NCBI GenBank assembly: GCA_900073065.1
Contig: FJOG01000013.1
Coordinates: 647,227 to 711,226 of the forward strand
DNA from: Phialocephala subalpina
Taxonomy: Eukaryota > Ascomycota > Leotiomycetes > Helotiales > Mollisiaceae
Reading direction: 5' to 3'
Length of the DNA stretch: 64,000 nt
Below are positions 45,832-55,687 of this stretch, piece by piece; position 1 is the stretch's first letter, and each line of letters starts with the position of its first letter. Made by a program: the position numbers and the translations under genes. The notes under the pieces are model-generated. The model had not been told where the DNA came from, did not search any database, and was given only the letters and a program-made list of their open reading frames with translations.

Positions 45832-47328
45832 ATGACCGAGGAGTCCGTCATGAGGACTATTGTCCACCGCGACCAGGTGGAAGCAATGAGAGAGTTGTTT
45901 GCCATGGTCCGCGATGCCGGCCGCGACGATGACGATACCCAGGACGGTGAAGTAAAGCTCCTCAGGGTTCTTGCGGAGATCATGGAGATTTGGCAGCAGA
46001 GGGCCTGTGGTGGGGATCCCGTTGATTGTTCACTTGCGTTCGGGAACGGAGGGACTGTAAGTCTCCGCGATGTACTGGCAATCGTCCCTGAAAAATACCA
46101 AGAGTATATTGTTCTCGAGGGTTATAGACAACGAGGAGGAAGTTGGCTAGACGAGGGTGTTATGATCGTCTTGCTGCAGATGTTTACACAGAACGAGAAG
46201 TCGAAAATCTACTTCGCGCGTGGATTGGCAGCAGACAGCAGCAGAAACCTCGATGATCTTACTAAGGATACCCACTCCTCTCGACTCAAGTATCTCATCG
46301 ATAACATGAGCGCCGGACAATTAGACTGGAACCTCAATGACTCTTATACAATCCCAGCAACTACAGAAAAGATTGTGTTCTTCTGGAATTACCACGAGAA
46401 CCACTGGGCAGTCATGAAAATCGATATCTCCGGAGATACTTGGTACTATACGCTCTACGATTCTTTACCTAGCAAGCCTGAGGACGACCTTGAGGACGAC
46501 TACACATTGAAGAGCGTCCAGGACCATGCCCTAGACCTACAACCGTTGATCTGTGCTGCCTCTGGAATTGCCCTTCCTCAGCGGTCAGAACTATCTATCG
46601 GAGCATCAACCAAGCAAAAGAATAGCTACGATTGCGGAGTCTTTGCCCTCGTCAATGCAGCAGCACTACTCACTGGCGATACAATTCCAAAGTCGGTCAA
46701 GCCGTTCTCTCGCCGCCTTGCATTCCTCGAAGCAATTCTGAAAGCCCTCAAGAGAGGTGACGGAGTGAACACTGCGGCAATTACACCGGGCGGGAGACGA
46801 TACTGGGAGATATTCAAGAGCACGGCTACACTTGGCGAGAAAAATTACTGGGAGATATTCAGGGCATTCCTACAAGGAGGTAGTCGCTTCGATCGTATCT
46901 TGGTCCGACTTTTGGATAAGCTTTTGGACCGGGGTTTGGAGCCAGTCCCCGATACCGTTACAAAGCTGAAGGAACGTTTCCTGAATTGTATGGATAAGCC
47001 ATTGGCGTCGGAGATTCTGGACGAGGACTGGTTGCGGGAAGTTCGTCTGTTACCTTATATGATTGGAGAGAAGGCTCAAACCATACAAGAGACGTCGATT
47101 GTAGGGGAGAACCAGCCTGGAGAGGGTGGAGAGGGTGGAGAGGTTGGAGTTGCCGAGGATGTTAAAGGTGTCAGGGACGGAGAAGGTGTCGATGATGGAG
47201 AAGTTGCCGAGGTTAGAGAACTCAATACGTTTATCGAGAGTGAAGATGACACAGAGGTCTATGGAGTCAATGGACTCTATGGGGACGTTGGGCTTTTCGA
47301 GCAGACATACTGTGTTGAATATCTATAG
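45832..47328 (+). CDS. Ulp1-like (C48) cysteine protease domain protein
   Basis: A single exon of 498 residues from ATG 45832 (TCAAGATGACC context). The papain-like Ulp1 fold is recognisable in order: His191 in NHWAVMKIDI, Asp210 in WYYTLYDSL, Gln262 in STKQKNSYDCG and Cys268 in SYDCGVFALVNAAALL, the full catalytic set. Canonical Ulp1/SENP enzymes cleave SUMO; this protein lacks their characteristic flanking sequence, so its substrate is open. Two YWEIF segments near residues 320-345 look like a short internal duplication. The tail (about residues 425-475) is acidic with GEGGEGGEVG-type repeats. It lies in a gene-poor pocket beside broken genes. Confidence 0.75.
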   Translation: MTEESVMRTIVHRDQVEAMRELFAMVRDAGRDDDDTQDGEVKLLRVLAEIMEIWQQRACGGDPVDCSLAFGNGGTVSLRDVLAIVPEKYQEYIVLEGYRQRGGSWLDEGVMIVLLQMFTQNEKSKIYFARGLAADSSRNLDDLTKDTHSSRLKYLIDNMSAGQLDWNLNDSYTIPATTEKIVFFWNYHENHWAVMKIDISGDTWYYTLYDSLPSKPEDDLEDDYTLKSVQDHALDLQPLICAASGIALPQRSELSIGASTKQKNSYDCGVFALVNAAALLTGDTIPKSVKPFSRRLAFLEAILKALKRGDGVNTAAITPGGRRYWEIFKSTATLGEKNYWEIFRAFLQGGSRFDRILVRLLDKLLDRGLEPVPDTVTKLKERFLNCMDKPLASEILDEDWLREVRLLPYMIGEKAQTIQETSIVGENQPGEGGEGGEVGVAEDVKGVRDGEGVDDGEVAEVRELNTFIESEDDTEVYGVNGLYGDVGLFEQTYCVEYL

Positions 47329-47633
47329 TTAGATTTTGATATGCGAAGTGGCGGGGTCTTTTTAATGCTCCGACACTGGAGGTACACTCAAAGTAACTTG
47401 GATCCAGACTTGGAGATTCAAGTAATGAATGGATACATGTTCTTCTTTTATTCTCGGTTGTCATGTTCTTATGTTGAGCTCCTGATGGATCCCCCTAATT
47501 TACTGGTGGTTTGATGTGCTACGCTTCCGAACAACTCTCGACGACACTATCTGAGAAATAGGCTAGACGAGCCAGCGTTCTTGATACTAAAGATCCCCCC
47601 CAAAACCCACCTCCTACCGCACCACATCAACTC
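47329..47633. other. intergenic, convergent 3' ends
   Basis: About 300 bp between the protease stop and the stop of the truncated Zn2Cys6 gene. If the latter once was longer, its missing C-terminal sequence would start here; no such similarity is visible. Confidence 0.5.
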
Positions 47634-48074
47634 TTACTCGTTGCAGCATACTTCCTTTCCAAATCCTCCGCCAACACGAATGCCGCCTCTCGCCATCGAT
47701 GTCCTACTAATACGCGATGACTTAACGACAGCGGATGGTCTCCGAGACGGCTCAGCTGATGCGGAGGATGCTCCGGATGATCCAGGAAGAGATGATCTCG
47801 ACGCGGAAGCTTCCATCTTTGCAGCCTCCCTGTCTTTGGACTTTCGAGCAACTTGTTGACTCTCATCTCGGAATTTTAAATCGACTTCGCTTCGATATCC
47901 TGAGAACTCATACCCTCTCTTTTCACAGTTGATGCATCCTCCTGCTGTCCGGTCGCACTGTTGGGAATATCAGAAACAATGGCTGTGCCAGATGAAAAAT
48001 CCATTACTCACCTTGATCTTCCTTGCTCTGCATCTTTCGCAGCCGGTAGATGGTTTACCCCCGAGATACACCAT
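47634..48074 (-). pseudogene. truncated Zn2Cys6 regulator with a lost zinc ligand
   Basis: Minus-strand exons 48074-48012 and 47957-47634 (intron 54 nt, GTGAGT...CAACAG) give 128 residues. The start MVYLGGKPSTGCERCRARKIKC is typical of one Zn2Cys6 subfamily, and SGYRSEVDLKFRDESQQ follows as expected. Cysteines are at 12, 15, 22, 29 and 32, but position 39, where the sixth must be (CX2CX6CX6CX2CX6C), is Phe in GYEFSGYR. The protein stops about 75 residues later with a Ser/Ala/Arg-rich tail, while relatives continue for several hundred residues. Reading: a non-functional relic, or a short protein with an altered cluster. The intron is intact. Confidence 0.65.
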
Positions 48075-48584
48075 GGCTGGACGTCAATGACATCCTAAAG
48101 GTGGTGAAGATTTCGTGATATTTGGATGGAAGAGACAGCTTCTATACGGCACTACCTCATCTCCATATAGTATCGCTGTATAATAACATGAATTCGTGGG
48201 GCAAATCTGAAGCTCGGAGTCGCCGTTCTAGAAGATTGTCTGCTGTAGCTGCGCCTCACATATCAGATGCGTCATTGAGAATGAGGGATTCTACTTGGCA
48301 GGGCAGGGACAGCGATGTTGTACGTAAGCTGCAGTCATCTTCAGGCCTAGCGTTCAGCCTTCCAGCACCGAAAACCAGGCTTTGGTAGGCTTGCAAGGTG
48401 TGCGAGAGATCAAGGAACCGCTCGGTCCCGACCCCCGCTAATCAGCCCTACAAGGAATACCATCCCTTCGTCTCTGGCTTATCACAATGTAAGATCTCGC
48501 TACTTCTATAAGTACAATTCTGGTTGATAGGCGCCTGCCTTACAGAATGATTCTGAGGACATATCCAAGTGTCAATTCTTCTCT
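48075..48584. other. intergenic, promoter side of the truncated Zn2Cys6 gene
   Basis: About 510 bp with no supported gene between the truncated regulator and the phospholipase remnant. Confidence 0.5.
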
Positions 48585-49287
48585 CTACTGCAGCCCACCA
48601 AACACCAGCTCTTGGACCAAGGCACCGAAGCCAGTAAGGGGCGCCATACTTGTGAGTTGATTAAGTCTCTTTGTTCCATGAACATTGGATGCATGTTTTG
48701 AAGATTGCGCCTCGGTGCCATTCGACAACGATTCGATGTACAACGCGTTGAAGGCATCCGCCGAGGTACTGATCAGAAAGCTGGTTGGAGTCGTCAGCAA
48801 AATCTACGCAAGAGATTATGAGGACCATTAAGAAGCATTGTCAAAACCTCGAATGCATGTGCTTTCATAGTCCGGAACACCTCCCTAAGAGTCGAGTTCC
48901 TAGTCGCTCAGTCGGTGCAAAAGCACCAACGGACCCCCTGCTCCAAGCACTGAACTCAAGCGGAGTAATACCGTACTGTTCAAATGTCAGAGCAATATGT
49001 GCGGCGAAATAGATACTTACGATGGCTGCATCATACGTAAGAAATTGAAGCCAGAAGAACCCTGGGTCAAAAGTGTCGATTTTGTTGTACTAAAGAATCG
49101 GAAAGGGCATTTCGTGGTCAATGAAGCTTGTCTGATTGGTCACACTTGAGAATTTCGTCTCGATACCACCCACAAGGCCTTGGACGAACTCATATGTCAA
49201 CGAGCGACCCAGATAATCTGCAAAACTGATGGTGAAACCTGCCTTTAGCTTCACCGAAATCTGTTTAAAGATGTCGGAGGGCGTCAC
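48585..49287 (-). pseudogene. phospholipase B / lysophospholipase remnant (C-terminal part)
   Basis: Reading the minus strand: LKAGFTISFADYLGRSLTYE, FSSVTNQTSFIDHEMPFPI, then TAG (49092-49090); then YGITPLEFSAW and GAFAPTERLGTRLLG; then in another frame IRGFDNAS (near 48831-48860) and FLISTSADAFNALY (near 48750-48790). This order matches fungal PLB-type lysophospholipases (ADYWGR, PFPI, ITPFEFGSW, AFAPTEYLGT, GFDNAxF, GTSSxxFN). A 45-nt GT-AG intron (GTAAGT...GAACAG) is preserved before YGITP, and a second acceptor (AACCAG) before FLIST. The stop and frame changes, and absence of the N-terminal catalytic half in the next 900 bp, mark it as a decayed fragment. Confidence 0.6.
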
Positions 49288-50239
49288 TGTTTATTGTGTG
49301 TTATTGGTAGCTTGCAAACAATCGATATCCGTGTGTGACCTCGTCGGATGTGGGCCATGAGCAAAGCAATACTGTACTTGAACGAAATACCTATCTCTTG
49401 TATCGAAACATCAGTAAGAATAACACAGATTACAGAATTCTGACCAATCCATTAAATTGGCAAAAGCAGAGAGCCTCGATACATCCAGAATAGAGGCTCA
49501 GATGGGCCAGAGCCAAGCAAGAGCAAAGTCGAAACTGCCATGAAATCACTCTTGAGAGGTGCAAACCAGGCCTTTTGCCCATGCAAAGGGCTTGATACAT
49601 GAAATGGTGAGAAATTCGTCTTGTTATTCTAGGTTTCTCTTTCCGAGGAGTGATCGATGATCATTTCTTGAGTCCTGGCACTTGCCTAGCCCAGAAGGAA
49701 GAATAGAGACCACAGACGCTTCCATACCCCTCCCTATCCACATAACTTGAAGACATACATCATATTCTCAAGGATGTCGTGTTCTGCACTGGCAACGCTC
49801 ACATACAAACGTCAACAGGAGGCGCGTTCCTGAGAGGTGAAGATGAAAAAGCTAGAGCAAATCAACATCGATACTTCATGAAATAGACATCTTAAGATGA
49901 GTACGATTGAATATTTCGAATGCCTGCCTGACAGGTGTTTGAGAGCTGTTGATTATGTTGTGGGAAATTGAGAATAAGCACAAACATTCATTGGTCAGCC
50001 TCGCGAGAAGGCTGAGCGCACGGACTATCTTACTTACTCGTGTCCTTGCTGCGTGCATGTCGAAAACCATCCCAGACAATTGACTCCAAGGACAGAGCAT
50101 ATGCTACGAAGCAGCTCATCTAGTAAGGAATTATGATATCCGTTCGACCGAAGATTTCTCGCCGCCCTTGATCCCGCGCGAATTCATCACTACAACTCTC
50201 CTCACCCACCAGGCCAGCGAGGGGCACATCTACAGCACC
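49288..50239. other. intergenic, between the phospholipase remnant and COG1
   Basis: About 950 bp without coding signal. The catalytic N-terminal part of the phospholipase would be expected here but is not visible on either strand. Confidence 0.5.
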
Positions 50240-52699
50240 ATGGCAGCAAATAAGACCCTCGACCCGACGACATGTACTACTGCTGCCGAAGCATTCAAGT
50301 ACCCGTTGCCCCAAGTCAGGCAGTTCCACCGCACCTTGACCTCCGAGCTCGATGAGAAGAATGCACGATTACGAACCCTGGTAGGCGGGAGCTACAGACA
50401 ACTTCTTGGGACGGCAGAGATGATTCTACACATGCGAGACGACATTGGACATGTTGAAGACAAACTTGGCAGAGTTGGGAAGGGGTGTGGAAGAGGAGTG
50501 GTTGGTGGGATGGCGACCGGATTGGCAAAGCTTCAGGACAGTAGGAGAGGAGGCAAGCGGGGAGCTGAATTGGAATGGTCTGCCAGGATGAAAGTTCTGG
50601 ATATGTGTGCTGTGACAGTCAGCAGGCTCATGAAGAAGAGTGGCAGTTCTGATTCCAAAGGTGGCAAGGGCAGCAATCTCGTGCTGGCTGCTAAAGTACT
50701 TGTTCTCAGTCGATTACTGGCTAAGAGTGTTGATACCGTCGTACCACAGAGGGGCGCACAAGACAAGGAAGCAGCGGATGAGATCAAGAAGAAGCTGAAG
50801 GTTCTGCGACGAAGGTTTGAGAGAGCTGTGGATCGGACACTGGAAAAGACTGGCGACAATCGAGACGATCTCATCCAAGCACTTTGTGCATATAGCCTGA
50901 TATCGAGTTCTGGGGCCAAAGATGTCTTGCATCACTTCTTGAGCGTCAGGGGTACGGCGATGGCTCTTTGCTTCGATGATGAGGGAGAGCAGAAGGAAGA
51001 GGCGAGTAGTATCATGAGAGCTTTAGAACTATATACGAAGACATTGCTGGATGTACAAGCATTAGTGCCTCGCCGGTTATCCGAGGCTCTATCCAGCTTG
51101 AAGGCTAAGCCATTACTTAAGGACCAATCTGTCAGAGAGCTGGAAGGACTTCGACTTGACGTCTGCGAGAAGTGGTTTGGAGACGAGATTCTGTTCTTCA
51201 TGCCATACATCAGACATGACGACCTCGATGGCTCACACGCCGTCGACATGTTGAAAGGCTGGGCGAAAAAGGCCTCCGAAGTCATGTTGCAAGGATTTGC
51301 CAAGACGCTGGATCTGATGCCTGAATTCAAGGCAGTAGTAGAGCTACGAACAAAGATTTTGGAAATCTGGATTAAGGAGGGCGGAAAGGCGAGAGGATTT
51401 GATCCCTCTGTTTTACTTGACGGCCTTCGAAAAGTTATCAATGGCCGGTTGGTGGAGCTGTTGCAATCCAGAGTAAGCAAGCTACATCTGGTCTCGACTG
51501 AAATCGAGGCCACGCTGGGATCATGGCAAGCAGGATTCACAGATCAACAAGAAAGCTTATGGGATCCGACTATGCTTGAGATGGAGATTAGCAACGGAGC
51601 AACTCTTTTCAAGAAAGATATTGTTGCGCGGACATATGGGCGGAATCTCGCCGTGTCGAGAGTCTATCGAGGGTATCAGACATGGCGACATCTCGTCGAT
51701 GAAATAACCGTTATGATCGAACAACTCAAAAGGCAAAAATGGGATGATGACCTCGAAGACATCGAAGATGATCTGAGTTTAGAATCGAGGAATGCCCTAC
51801 TAAGCACGGAAGATCCTCAAATGCTCCAGGACCATCTCGACTCTAGTTTAGAGAAGGCTTACAAGGAATTGCACGAGAAGACCGCCCCTCTGCTGTCGAC
51901 TTACCAAGAGAGCGAGAACAGCGGCCAGATTTCTGTATACTTACTCCGCGTCATCAGGGATATTCGCTTAGAAATGCCCAAAAATTCTGCGTTGCGATAT
52001 TTTGGCCTCTCATTGATCCCGACACTCCACGACCAACTCGCATCCACCACTTCGTCAACTTCACTGGAAGCGTTTACACAAGCTATCAAGAGGAAGCGAG
52101 TAGCAGGAAGAGCGTTATGGGAAGGCGAGCCAGAGCTCCCGGTACAGCCATCACCTGCTACTTTCAAACTATTACATAGCTTAGCGATGGCTATGGCGAA
52201 AACTGGATGTGATCTTTGGAGCCCAGCAGCTGTTGTCATTCTCAAGCGACACCTGAGCTCGGAGCTAGCTGAACGCTGGAATGAAGCTCTAAAAGAGCAG
52301 AAGGAGATAAAGGAGACCAAAGTTAATGGAACGGCTACGAATGGAGATGTTACTGCTGCAAAGCACACTGACGGTGCAGAAGGAGCCGTCTCTTCTGAAG
52401 CCAAAGAAGAATCTAGTGGTACCAATGGCACCGGGAAGGCCGAAGCACTCGAGGTCGCTGGGGTGGTTGATGCCAGCGTGCGGAAGGACATGGCTACTCA
52501 ATCCCTATTCGATATCCTGCTCCTCCAGAGTGCTTTCGAAACTCCAGAGTCAACCACAGTCTTTGAAGAAGGATTGGAGAGGCTAGAGATAACCCTAGAG
52601 TCTCAGACAGATCTCGATGCTGCCTCAAGTAAAAGGCTTCAGCAAGGTGCGAAGGAATATTGGAAAAGAACTAATCTGCTATTTGGCCTTCTAGCATAG
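50240..52699 (+). CDS. COG1: conserved oligomeric Golgi complex subunit 1 (COG1)
   Basis: A single exon of 819 residues from ATG 50240 (CACCATGGC). N-terminal signature: AEAFKYPLPQVRQFHRTLTS, then LRTLVGGSYRQLLGTAEMIL, the Vps51/COG1-type coiled-coil start that assembles lobe A of the tethering complex. The rest is predominantly helical, with an acidic DDDLEDIEDDLSLESRN loop near residue 520 and a low-complexity Ala/Glu/Thr stretch at about 695-745 before the C-terminal helices (ATQSLFDILLLQSAFE). COG tethers retrograde vesicles within the Golgi and supports glycosylation. It is convergent with the bZIP gene, 217 bp apart. Confidence 0.82.
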   Translation: MAANKTLDPTTCTTAAEAFKYPLPQVRQFHRTLTSELDEKNARLRTLVGGSYRQLLGTAEMILHMRDDIGHVEDKLGRVGKGCGRGVVGGMATGLAKLQDSRRGGKRGAELEWSARMKVLDMCAVTVSRLMKKSGSSDSKGGKGSNLVLAAKVLVLSRLLAKSVDTVVPQRGAQDKEAADEIKKKLKVLRRRFERAVDRTLEKTGDNRDDLIQALCAYSLISSSGAKDVLHHFLSVRGTAMALCFDDEGEQKEEASSIMRALELYTKTLLDVQALVPRRLSEALSSLKAKPLLKDQSVRELEGLRLDVCEKWFGDEILFFMPYIRHDDLDGSHAVDMLKGWAKKASEVMLQGFAKTLDLMPEFKAVVELRTKILEIWIKEGGKARGFDPSVLLDGLRKVINGRLVELLQSRVSKLHLVSTEIEATLGSWQAGFTDQQESLWDPTMLEMEISNGATLFKKDIVARTYGRNLAVSRVYRGYQTWRHLVDEITVMIEQLKRQKWDDDLEDIEDDLSLESRNALLSTEDPQMLQDHLDSSLEKAYKELHEKTAPLLSTYQESENSGQISVYLLRVIRDIRLEMPKNSALRYFGLSLIPTLHDQLASTTSSTSLEAFTQAIKRKRVAGRALWEGEPELPVQPSPATFKLLHSLAMAMAKTGCDLWSPAAVVILKRHLSSELAERWNEALKEQKEIKETKVNGTATNGDVTAAKHTDGAEGAVSSEAKEESSGTNGTGKAEALEVAGVVDASVRKDMATQSLFDILLLQSAFETPESTTVFEEGLERLEITLESQTDLDAASSKRLQQGAKEYWKRTNLLFGLLA

Positions 52700-52916
52700 A
52701 CTCCACAGAACTCCATACCAGATCAAATGCTATAATATCATCCCGATGACCAAATTTTACCTGTCCAAAGGTCCCCAAATTCAGAACTCCGAACATTGCC
52801 ACAATACCCTATGCATACCGCAATAGAACTTCCCCTGCACTCGTACAACCACACCCCAATAAACTCCCCACGCTCCGACAAACATCCTCCTTCTCAAAAT
52901 TTCGGGCGTGAGCCTG

Positions 52917-54613
52917 TCATCTTTGAACCTCCTTCTCCTTTCCCTTCTCATTTCCCGCTCCAGTTTCCGCCGCCTTAGCCTTCGGAACACCCAACTCCTC
53001 CTCCACTACCTCCCAAAACCTCCCCTCATCCATCACAGCCCCAAAATGAAAACAATCAACCAATTTCCCCAATCCCCTCTTCAACCTCTCTAACACACCT
53101 TCTTGTCTCCCCCCTATCCCTTGTCCAAATTGACCCACCCCACCATCACCTCCCCTCCCACCAATCCCAATCCCTACTCCCCTTTCCTTTCCCCCTTCCC
53201 CTATCCCAAGTAACTCATCCACCGTATATCTCTCGGTTAATAAAAACCAAGCCTGCACAGGCGTGATTTCCCAATCTCCTTTAGGAAGAGATTTAGACAT
53301 GTTGTATAATTGTTTTAGTTCGAGGGAAGGAGCGGTCCAGCTAGCGTTTTCGGTAGGAGAGTTTGTTTCTGTGCTGTAGATTGAGGGAGGGGCGGAGGTG
53401 TAGAGGAGGGTGGATGCCATTAGGGTGTGGCCGGTAGGTTTCCCTTTGGGATCGAAGGAGGCGGGCGGGGGGTGGAAGTGTGTGCGGCAGGGGTATTCGA
53501 GTCTGTGGTAGGTTGTTAGCGGTGATAGGGAAGGAGGAATAGGCGGAGGAGAGGTTGAAAGTCCAGCGACCTGGAGGACTTTCAAGGCCCAAGATTGTCC
53601 CATATATTTTGGGACATTTTGGTGGACCAGCAAAGGAGAACTTGATAGAGAGAGAAGAGGGAAGACGTACGCGAGGATGAAGTTCACAGCAAGTGTCGAG
53701 AGATCTGGATAAGTGACCGCTTGAGCAGCCGGAGCTTGGGCCGTCGAGTCTTTCCCTTCATCTGGTAATCTTGGCAACGGCTTATCCAGCGAAGCATCCA
53801 AGTTGAGATTCGCCAACGCTTCTTGATTGAGGTTATTGATGTTTGATATCGGCGGTGGATTCAAATGCGGCGGCGGATTCAACGGTGGCGGGTTCGTGAC
53901 ATGAGGATTGGTAAAATTATTAGGAAAGTTGTAGATGTCGAGGTCAGGTTCTCTTCTCGGAATGTTTCCTGAGCTATGGCTATGAACAGGACTGATTTGA
54001 AGAATAGTTGAGTCGATCCATTCGTCGAAAGAGGTACTTATGAGCATGTCTTCTGGAGAGTTGGAGGATATTGTGGGCCAATTGTAGAATTGTGCTGGTG
54101 GAGAGATAGACGCGCTTAGATCGCTCTGCTGGGGCTCTGTTGGAAGAGTTGTAGCGAAGTCCATGAAATCGAAATTTCCTTCAGGTAGAGGATTTTCCGG
54201 AATTGGAGGTGCTCTTGTTTGAAATTGTGAAGTAGGTGGGGCAAGAACATTGGCCTTCTGAAGCGTACTTTTAATAGCCTCATTCTCATGCTGGAAAAGC
54301 ACAGACTCGGTCTCTGCTTGAGCTATCATCTCCCGAAGATTGATTACATCTTGCTCGAGATGTTTCACATAGTTTTCTTTCCGTTGTCGGTGTTCGCTAT
54401 CCAAGTTTCAGTATCCTTTCTCTGATAGGACTCTGAGATCCGAGGGAGGGTCATGAGATTAGGCGGTACTAACATTTGAGCTTTTCGGACTTGTGCCCGT
54501 CGACGTTGCTTTTGCGTCAAATTAGAGCTCTCCCCTTCCCCATCATCCTGATCCTTATCACCAGCACTGGTCTTGGAACCGCTCTTCTTGTCTGCACCTG
54601 CCATGTGGTTCAT
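52917..54613 (-). CDS. atypical bZIP transcription factor
   Basis: Minus-strand exons 54613-54474, 54396-53671 and 53502-52917 give 483 residues; intron 2 (168 nt, GTACGT...CACAG) is a multiple of three and could be read through, but its removal restores VNFILALEYPCRTHF, expected for the family. Basic region and zipper: QRRRAQVRKAQIEHRQRKE, then NYVKHLEQDVINLREMI. The usually invariant Asn of N-x7-R is Val42 here, with Arg50 kept. The C-terminal half resembles the domain found in fungal bZIPs of this type (VQAWFLLTERYTVDELL, LVDCFHFGAVM). Start could also be ATG 54604. The intron inside the basic region falls at KAQ/IEHR. Confidence 0.82.
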
Positions 54614-54718
54614 CTGATCAGCGAATGAGGACTAGCCAAGAAATCTACACCAACAACACTTGCACGACAAAACAAACGGCACTGCGTCATCTTAACCAAA
54701 AGCAGTGGCGGCTGCATT

Positions 54719-54871
54719 TCAAATGTGGTACATGGGAGCAGAGAATGAGGAATCAGAATTGCCCTTACCGGGTTTGGTGGTATTTGGCATGAACTTAACG
54801 GATTTGAAAGATACCTTGTCGACTCCTTTCTGCCAGAAGGCGCTGAAGGAGCCGGAACTTTCTTCGGTCAT
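54719..54871 (-). CDS. possible small ORF, 50 residues
   Basis: Minus strand from ATG 54871: MTEESSGSFSAFWQKGVDK and onward, ending MYHI. Composition is protein-like, and a GT donor (GTAAGG) falls within it, so it may be the first exon of a short spliced gene. No family recognised. It sits between the bZIP gene and the mitochondrial gene and could equally be chance. Confidence 0.25.
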   Translation of the reverse strand: MTEESSGSFSAFWQKGVDKVSFKSVKFMPNTTKPGKGNSDSSFSAPMYHI

Positions 54872-55687
54872 GGTGATTAGGTGAGGTGTGTTATCTGAAT
54901 TGGAATTTGATTCCTAAGATCTTCATTTGAGGCTTAGATGGCGTTGAGGTGGGGATGTTGGCGAATAGTAAGCCGTGATTGTGGGCGACGAGGCTGCTCC
55001 GTTTGAATCTAAAAGGGGCCGAGTCTCGCTCTTGTGGGATGGTGTCTTGCGTGCTTCTCGGTGAGATGTTGTCGAATCGTCGGTGTTGGTTGTTTAGAAT
55101 CGTAACTTGTGTCTGGTCAGCGTTGTGGAAACATGCGAGATGCGAGTCGGTGTGTCAAGCTTTTGGAATCATCGTTGCTCAATTGGGAGTGGCTTACAGG
55201 GATGACAAGAGGTATCACGTGGCGTGGCTTTCCCCTCCTTTTGACGATATATAAGGCTGAGGATGAGTGTAGTCGAAGCTTGAACTTATATTTGGACTTG
55301 AGAGTGTAGTCGGCATTTGAAAATTTGAGGTCGCTCAGGTACCGGCGAGCTCGCCGAATAGATCTGACGCCGATGCAGTCTGCTGTCTAAGCACTTTCCA
55401 AACCGTTGGGTTTAAAAGATGACTGTCCCACTTCTGCGAACGTCCCATCGCAGCTTGATGGGATTTCATAATGCATCATAGTGCAGTGACTGCCGCTGGC
55501 TGTTTCTATGAAGTCATTCAAACACAGAGGCATCGTGTGAAATGCTCTCACCACCAGAACCACTTGTTGGATACCTACCTGTTCTGCAAGTTGAATTAGT
55601 TCTCTCAACGGTATCATGACTAGTCTATAATGGATCTCTAGATCTGTATCTACAGGTAAGCCTTGCGGGTCGATGTGGACCCCATCC
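54872..55687. other. intergenic, about 800 bp
   Basis: No supported gene. A plus-strand frame at 54979-55254 has no domain. Confidence 0.55.
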
